Assembly: GCF_011300215.1 (NCBI RefSeq)
Contig: NZ_CP049866.1
Span: forward strand, 3,597,001 to 3,661,000
DNA length: 64,000 nucleotides
Direction of reading: 5' to 3'
Source: Nocardioides piscis
Lineage (GTDB): Bacteria > Actinomycetota > Actinomycetes > Propionibacteriales > Nocardioidaceae
Below are positions 59,304-64,000 of this stretch, one piece after another. The notes under the pieces were generated by a model that was not told where the DNA came from, did no database searches, and saw only the letters and a program-made list of their open reading frames with translations. Numbering within the stretch: the stretch's first letter is position 1; every line of letters starts with the position of its first letter. The translations under genes were made by a program, and so were the position numbers.

Positions 59304-59957
59304 TCAACCAGCCCGAAACGCATCAGGCCGGCGATTCCTGGACTTGGACGAGTCCTGGATCGCCCACTCAGGGATCAGCAGCCGTCTGTGACGGCGCGGC
59401 TGCCAACCTTCCCTCGCCTCCGCCACGACCTCTCGCCAGGTCGGATGGTCGTCGACGTCGGCGGGGGTGGGCGGACGCACGAGCTGCCAGTGCGTGCTGT
59501 AGCGCACCTTGGGGAGCTCGATGTCAGCGGAACGGCACAGGATCTGGTGAAACCAGGCAGTCGTTGCCGCTGCCTCCGGCGCCCACCAACCTTCCGCCCA
59601 GACATAGGTGTGCGCCGGGTAGCGCCGGTCCGCAGCATCCCGCGCGGCCTCGGCACGCATAGGTGTGACGCGTCGCCCGTCCTCGCGCACTGCGACAAGA
59701 CTCAGTCCGGCGACGTCGAGGGCTCGAGCCAGGATCCGCGCCGAGGGGACGCTGCGGCCGGTCTCCCACTTCGCGACGGCGGACTGCGAGACGTCGAGCC
59801 GCTGGGCGAGCTCGCGTTGGGAGAGGTGAGCCAGTCGGCGTACGCGCCGGATCAGGCCCGAGATCTCCAGCCCCCCTGCCGTCCCCACGCGGCCAGGAAG
59901 ATCGTCCTTCGACTGCTCGCCCCGCAGCTGCGTTTTCGTGTGAGTGCTCGGCTCCAT
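59304..59957 (-). CDS. Xre-family HTH regulator
   Basis: 217 aa. Central HTH of cro/C1 type in residues 34-90 ([37 protein letters not shown]). The C-terminal part, rich in Trp and Arg ([40 protein letters not shown]), is conserved-looking but I do not recognise it. No partner toxin gene is adjacent. Target unknown. Confidence 0.82.
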   Translation of the reverse strand: MEPSTHTKTQLRGEQSKDDLPGRVGTAGGLEISGLIRRVRRLAHLSQRELAQRLDVSQSAVAKWETGRSVPSARILARALDVAGLSLVAVREDGRRVTPMRAEAARDAADRRYPAHTYVWAEGWWAPEAAATTAWFHQILCRSADIELPKVRYSTHWQLVRPPTPADVDDHPTWREVVAEAREGWQPRRHRRLLIPEWAIQDSSKSRNRRPDAFRAG

Positions 59958-60031
59958 GGTCTGTCCCCCGAAGTGGTCGTCGTCGCAGCCATGACAGCAG
60001 GCACCACCGACAGCGACCCCTCGTCCGTGAT

Positions 60032-60068
60032 CCTTGGACCTGAGTCCGCTCGCGACTCAGGTCCAAGG
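60032..60068. repeat. Palindromic repeat, copy 2 (intergenic)
   Basis: 15-bp perfect arms CCTTGGACCTGAGTC and GACTCAGGTCCAAGG with a 7-nt loop, in the 142-nt gap between two minus-strand genes, where it could also act as a terminator for the SRPBCC gene. A plus-strand frame across it would read ILGPESARDSGPRR, the same as the coding copies. Confidence 0.8.
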
Positions 60069-60099
60069 AGGGTGGGCAGGCCCTCAGCAAAGGCTGATG

Positions 60100-60573
60100 T
60101 CAGCCAGAACCGGTGGGCGACTCAGACTCGGCCGCCGACCTGAGCGAGCCGAGACCCCTCTCGAAGTCCTTGCCGATCGCCCTGTCGAAGTACAGCTTGC
60201 CCATCAACCCCATCACGACGCCGCGCTGCCCCGTCATGGTCCAGGTGACGTCGGTGCCGCCGGCTGCGGGCGCGAATGCAAAGGTCGTGATGTTGGCCGC
60301 CTTGAAGGGCTTGATGAACTCAAGTGCGATCTCCACCCGGGATGGTTCTGAGCGCAGGATCTCCATGGTGCCGGCTCCAGCCTTGGCGTTGCCCGCCCAG
60401 GCGTAGCGCGATCCCGCGCCTGTGGCGGCTCCGGAATAGGTGCGTTGAAGCTGAGGGTCGATCCCCTCCCATGGTGACCACCTGGGCCACTGGCGGAAGT
60501 CGTTCACCAAGGCGTGCACGGTCGCTGGCGGCGCGTCGATGTGTGCGCTACGGGTGGTGGCGAAGTCGGGCAT
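60100..60573 (-). CDS. SRPBCC-family (polyketide cyclase/START-like) protein
   Basis: 157 aa from the ATG at 60573. Opening TRSAHIDAPPATVHALVNDFRQWPRWSPW and FAPAAGGTDVTWTMTGQRG, GLMGKLYFDRAIGKDFERGL are typical of the SRPBCC ligand-binding fold. Such proteins bind hydrophobic ligands. Lies downstream of the BNR-repeat gene in the same direction, with 29 nt between. Confidence 0.85.
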   Translation of the reverse strand: MPDFATTRSAHIDAPPATVHALVNDFRQWPRWSPWEGIDPQLQRTYSGAATGAGSRYAWAGNAKAGAGTMEILRSEPSRVEIALEFIKPFKAANITTFAFAPAAGGTDVTWTMTGQRGVVMGLMGKLYFDRAIGKDFERGLGSLRSAAESESPTGSG

Positions 60574-60602
60574 GGGTGGATCCTGTCTGCGGTTGGACCG
60601 GT

Positions 60603-61712
60603 TCAGGAGAGGCTCGCGGCGCGCACCACCATCACGTCGGGCAGGTTCCTCTGGATCTCCGCCCACGTGGCTCCTGCGTCCGGTGATGACCACACGGCGC
60701 CGTTCCGGCTCCCGAAGTAGATGCCCGCTTCCTCGTGGTCGTCGACGCACATCCCATCGCGCATGACGGCGGCGAAGAAGCTGTCGGGCAGAGCGCCGTC
60801 GCCGAGGGGCTCCCAGGTCCTACCGCCGTCGGTGGTACGGCACACCCGGGCCCGGCCGTCGACCGGCCAGCGCGCGCCCGCGTCGGCGATCGGGAACGTG
60901 TAGGCGGTGTTGGCGCGGTGGGGATGCGTCACCATGGCGAAGCCGAACTCCGAGGGCAGGCCGGGTGCGATGTCCTGCCAGGTGTCACCACCGTCGTCGG
61001 ACCGGTAGACCCCGCCGTGGTTCTGCAGGAAGAGGCGGTCGGGATCCTCGGGGTCGCGGGCGACCTTGTGGACGCACTGCCCGAACTCGGGGAAGTTGCG
61101 CTCCCCGGGATAGAACTCGGCCTTGATCCCGTGGTTCGCGGGCGCCCAGGAGGTGCCGCCGTCGTTTGTCCGGTAGACACCACCCGTGGAGAGCGCAGCC
61201 AGCACTGCGGCGGGGTCGTCGGGGTGGGGCAGGATCGTGTGGAACGCCTGCCCCCCGAAGCCGGCGTCCCATTCCGCGCGGTGGGGGTGGTCCCACAGGC
61301 CGCGCACGAGCGTGAAGCTCTCGCCTCGGTCCTCCGAGCGGAACACAGCTCCCGGCTCGGTGCCTGCCCAGACGACGTCCTCCTCGACCCCTGGGGTCAG
61401 CTGCCAGATCCTGGCCAGGGTCGCGGGAGATCCGTCCGGCAGCTGGGCGTCCTCGGGGAAACGGATCGCACCGTTCGGTGTCTCCTGCCAGGTGGCACCC
61501 AGGTCGTCGCTGCGACGCACCTGCGGGCCGAACCAGCTCGACGAGCACCCGGCCAGGAGCCGCGGTGACGACCCACGCCGGTCGATCATGACCGAATAGA
61601 CCTCTTCCATCGGGAAGTGGGGGCCGGTCCATTGCCACGAGGTCCGCGCCTGGTCCGACGTCCCGATCCACAAGCCCTTGCGCGTTCCGACCATCAACAA
61701 CGTCTGCGTCAT
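60603..61712 (-). CDS. BNR/Asp-box repeat protein (sortilin/sialidase-like beta-propeller)
   Basis: 369 aa from the ATG at 61712. Multiple Asp-box motifs (SxDxGxxW type): SDDLGATWQE, SEDRGESFTL, TNDGGTSWAP, SDDGGDTWQD, TTDGGRTWEP and SPDAGATWAE. This predicts a six-plus-bladed propeller. No signal peptide, and the sialidase catalytic triad is not evident. Probably a cytosolic propeller of unknown function; the annotation exo-alpha-sialidase would overstate it. Confidence 0.85.
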   Translation of the reverse strand: MTQTLLMVGTRKGLWIGTSDQARTSWQWTGPHFPMEEVYSVMIDRRGSSPRLLAGCSSSWFGPQVRRSDDLGATWQETPNGAIRFPEDAQLPDGSPATLARIWQLTPGVEEDVVWAGTEPGAVFRSEDRGESFTLVRGLWDHPHRAEWDAGFGGQAFHTILPHPDDPAAVLAALSTGGVYRTNDGGTSWAPANHGIKAEFYPGERNFPEFGQCVHKVARDPEDPDRLFLQNHGGVYRSDDGGDTWQDIAPGLPSEFGFAMVTHPHRANTAYTFPIADAGARWPVDGRARVCRTTDGGRTWEPLGDGALPDSFFAAVMRDGMCVDDHEEAGIYFGSRNGAVWSSPDAGATWAEIQRNLPDVMVVRAASLS

Positions 61713-61767
61713 GGACTCATGCAACACCCGTGCGCGCCGGCACGACAAGGAGTTCTAGGGTCGGTGC

Positions 61768-62612
61768 ATGAGCCGAGCCGTCTGGCTGGTGCTGGTCGGC
61801 ATCATCTCCGTCCAGGCCGGCGCCGCCATCGCCAAGGACCTCTTCGGCACCATCTCCCCCACCTCGATGGTCTTCCTCCGTCTTGCCACCAGTGCCCTCG
61901 TCCTGCTCGCCGTCGCCCGACCGACGGTGCGCGCGCGCAGTCGCGGCGACTGGCTGGTTGTGGTCGCCTTCGCCCTCAGCCTGGGGTTGATGAACTGGGC
62001 GATCTATCAATCCTTTGCCCGGATCCCCCTGGGCATCGCGGTCACGATCGAGTTCATCGGTCCGCTCACGCTCGCCGCGGTGGGATTTCGCCGTCGTCGT
62101 GACCTGGCCTGGGTCGCGCTGGCAGCTGCCGGGGTCGCGCTCCTGGGACTCGAGCGCACAGCCCTCGACCCAGCCGGGGTGGCGTTCGCCGTCGTGGCGG
62201 GGGCTGCGTGGGCGGCATACATCCTGCTCAGCGCCCGAACCGGTCGCCGCTGGCCCGGGCTCGACGGCCTGGCCATCGCGAGCGCGATCGCGACGCTGCT
62301 GTTCACGGCACCAGCCGCCGTCTCGGGGGTACGGGCTTGCTGGACCCCCGCGTGCTGGTGATCGGCGCACTGGTGGGGTTGCTCAGCTCGGTCATCCCCT
62401 ACAGCGCGGAACTGGTGGCCCTTCGATCTCTGGCGCCCAACGTCTTCGGGATCTTGATGAGCCTCGAGCCGGCCGCGGCAGCGCTGGCGGCCGCAGTGGT
62501 GCTCGGCGAGCTGCTCACCCCGCTCCAGTGGCTGGCGATGGGCTGCGTGATCATCGCCAGCGTCGGTGCGACCCGGGCCCACCCCGTGCTGCGCGAGCCC
62601 GCGCCGGACTGA
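61768..62612 (+). pseudogene. EamA/RhtA-family transporter, single-base frameshift
   Basis: DMT-type exporter with about ten helices: from the ATG at 61768 SRAVWLVLVGIISVQAGAAI through MNWAIYQSFARIPLGIAVTIEFIGPL, the EamA repeat. At the G5 run 62325-62329 the frame is lost; the other frame resumes LDPRVLVIGALVGLLSSVIP with YSAELVALRSLAPNVFGILM to the stop at 62612. One added G gives AVSGGTGLLDPRVL, about 281 aa. The family exports threonine, homoserine or other metabolites; substrate unknown. Confidence 0.88.
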
Positions 62613-62635
62613 GGCCGATCAGGCAGGATCGTCAC

Positions 62636-63789
62636 ATGCTCACCCCTCCCCGCGCCGGCGGCCTGGGCGTCGTCGCCCTGCTCGTGGTCCTCACTGCCTG
62701 CTCACTCGGAGCTGAGTCGCCCCAGGACTCAGGTCCAAGCGTGAGTACGTCGCGGCCGACCGAGGCCCCGTCTGCGGAGCCCTCGAGCCCGTCGACCGAG
62801 CCGGGGAGTCCGGAGGTCGTCGGCACCGTCGCGACCGGCTTGGCCGTCCCGTGGGGCATCGCCTTCCTGCCTGACGGGTCGGCGATCGTGACCGAACGCG
62901 ACTCGCGGCGAGTGCTCCGGCTGACGCCGGGGGAAGACGCGAGGGCGGAGGTGAGCGAGCTCGGCGAGATCGTCGAGGCTCAGCCCGAGGTCGAGGCAGG
63001 CCTGCTCGGCGTCGCTGTCTCTCCCGAGTTCGCCACGGACAGCACCGTGTTCTTCTACGCCACCACCGACGTGGACAACACCGTCTTCCGCGCCACCCTG
63101 ACGGGCGACCGGCTCGCAGACCCCACGCCTATCCTCACCGGGATCCCGAAGGGGCAGATCCACGACGGAGGCCGGATCGAGTTCGGTCCCGACGGCTTCC
63201 TCTACGTCTCCACCGGGGAGACGGGCGACCCGGGGCTGGCCCAGGACCCCGAGAGCCTGGCCGGCAAGATCCTGCGCATCACCAGCGACGGAGACCCGGC
63301 GCCCGGCAACCCCGAGGCGGACTCCCCCGTCTGGTCGCTGGGACATCGCAACGTCCAGGGCCTGGCCTTCGACGACGCCGACCGGCTGTGGGCCAGCGAG
63401 TTCGGCAGCAGCACGTTCGACGAGCTCAACCAGGTCGAGAAGGGCGGCAACCACGGCTGGCCCGAGGTCGAGGGGACCGGCGGCGGGCCGGAGTTCGTCG
63501 ACCCGCTCGTCACCTGGTCGACCGACGATGCCTCACCGTCGGGTCTGGCGTTCGCCGACGGTTCGCTGTGGATGGCCGCGCTGCGCGGTGAGCGCTTGTG
63601 GCAGGTCCCGCTGAGCGGCGACCGACCGGGCAGGCCGGTCAGCCTGTTCGCGGGCGACTACGGACGGATCCGCACCGTCGTCGCCACCCGGCCGGCGACC
63701 TGTGGGTGGCCACGTCCAACCGGGACGGCCGGGGCACGCCCTCCGAGGACGACGACCGCATCCTGCTCGTCTCCACCGGGCGGAGTTGA
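62636..63789 (+). pseudogene. PQQ-dependent sugar dehydrogenase-like lipoprotein, frameshift near the C-terminus
   Basis: From the ATG at 62636: signal peptide with lipobox VLTACS, then a Ser/Pro-rich linker (holding palindromic repeat copy 3) and a GDH/sorbosone dehydrogenase propeller: VATGLAVPWGIAFLPDG, GEDARAEV, the catalytic His/Asp region GQIHDGGRIEFGPDGFLYVSTGETGD and GHRNVQGLAFDDADRLWASEFG, EKGGNHGWPEVEG. The frame breaks near the CCC at 63687-63689; one added C yields RIRTVVATPAGDLWVATSNR and a stop at 63787-63789. About 384 aa repaired. Anchored outside the membrane; sugar substrate unknown. Confidence 0.88.
62705..62739. repeat. Palindromic repeat, copy 3 (imperfect, inside the sugar dehydrogenase gene)
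   Basis: Arms CTCGGAGCTGAGTC and GACTCAGGTCCAAG match at 12 of 14 positions. On the coding strand it reads LGAESPQDSGPS, in the linker after the lipobox. Confidence 0.7.
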
Positions 63790-63919
63790 GGAAGGCCGAA
63801 GGCCCGTCACGCCAGCGGAGGTTGAGGAAGGCCGAAGGCCCGTCACGCCAGCGGAGGTTGAGGAGGGCCGAAGGCCCGTCACGCCGGCGGAGGTTGAGGA
63901 AGGCCGAAGGCCTGTCACG
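63785..63919. repeat. 36-bp direct tandem repeat, about 3.7 copies
   Basis: Units at 63785-63820, 63821-63856, 63857-63892 and a partial fourth from 63893. Consensus starts GTTGAGGAAGGCCGAAGGCC and ends CGTCACGCCAGCGGAG; the core GGCC-GAA-GGCC is palindromic. Units differ at one to two positions; the last diverges to CTGTCACGAAACC. Directly contiguous, no spacers. Lies between the stops of two convergent genes, and the stop of the right-hand gene falls within the last unit. Nothing else is seen in this gap. Confidence 0.93.
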
Positions 63920-64000
63920 AAACCTCGATCACCGACCGTCGGGACGCCCGCCGCAGGGTGGTCAGGATCGCCGGCCCGAGGACGACCAGCGCCACCGACG
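63915..64000 (-). CDS. C-terminus of an unidentified, probably membrane, protein (cut by right edge)
   Basis: The minus strand is open from the window edge for 27 codons: SVALVVLGPAILTTLRRASR then RSVIEVS and TGA (63915-63917). A hydrophobic stretch with a basic end suggests the last helix and cytosolic tail of a membrane protein. Too short to name. Its stop lies in the tail of the 36-bp repeat. Confidence 0.5.
   Translation of the reverse strand, partial: SVALVVLGPAILTTLRRASRRSVIEVS

Noticed and set aside
57592..59391. 599-codon plus-strand open frame opposite ilvD
   Set aside because: Same reason: ilvD is full length and conserved on the minus strand.
60032..60068. Small plus-strand gene of about 50 codons across the intergenic palindrome
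   Set aside because: It lacks a ribosome site and its only notable segment comes from the repeat itself.
63785..63919. CRISPR array
   Set aside because: The 36-bp units are directly contiguous with no spacers, and no cas gene is in the window.

Overview
The window is high-GC DNA with dense, short-spaced genes, frequent GTG starts and 1-4 nt stop/start overlaps. Gene content (F420 enzyme CofC, HU with a long Lys/Ala/Thr tail, zinc-ribbon L28, NdgR-type IclR next to leuCD, BioQ-type TetR next to bioB) and the order plsC-gpsA / ddl-DUF3515 / Lrp-thiL-rpmB-fakA-recG point to an actinobacterium, most likely Nocardioidaceae (Nocardioides-like). This is an inference from gene content; no 16S rRNA is present. 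It reads as ordinary core chromosome: I see no prophage, IS element, integrase, plasmid gene or CRISPR array, and no gene-free stretch longer than about 300 nt.

Layout. 1-12,000: DNA repair and envelope/lipid housekeeping (recG cut by the left edge, fakA, rpmB, thiL, a stand-alone Lrp sensor domain, a DUF3515 lipoprotein, ddl, a Cys/Met PLP enzyme, gpsA, plsC, cofC, a small membrane protein, HU). 12,000-17,400: leuCD with a divergent IclR regulator, an Ogt plus Ada-AlkA alkylation-repair pair, then tRNA-Glu and tRNA-Gln. 17,400-25,000: CPBP protease, gltX, an FAH-family hydrolase, an unusual HTH-membrane fusion, a 2H phosphoesterase, a sulfotransferase and a pentapeptide-repeat protein. 25,000-29,300: a complete tail-to-head bioB-A-F-D operon with a divergent TetR and a double operator. 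29,300-34,100: amidase, FMN reductase with TetR, and cimA preceded by a putative attenuator. 34,100-41,600: orphan histidine kinase, Ser/Thr kinase, NhaA-DsbA fusion, ilvE, leuB and a 45-aa protein. 41,700-46,900: a SipW/TasA-like secretion locus and the yczE-yczR pair. 46,900-59,300: serA, a DsbA-like protein, an SDR, an ABC exporter, ilvBNC with leader peptide and attenuator, and ilvD. 59,300-64,000: small regulators, a BNR-repeat protein, an EamA transporter, a PQQ-type sugar dehydrogenase lipoprotein and a 36-bp tandem repeat.

How it works together: branched-chain amino acid synthesis dominates (leuC, leuD, leuB, ilvE, ilvB, ilvN, ilvC, ilvD and cimA all lie here, lacking only leuA and ilvA). 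Two separate units, cimA and ilvBNC, carry leader peptides rich in Thr/Ile/Val or Leu/Ile/Val codons followed by terminators, and leuCD has its own regulator gene.

A strong technical signal runs through the window: eight genes are broken by an apparent single-base loss, nearly always in a G or C run, including leuC and ddl. Each is restored by adding one base. This looks like residual homopolymer error in the assembly rather than gene decay; the affected genes are annotated as single loci with the break marked.
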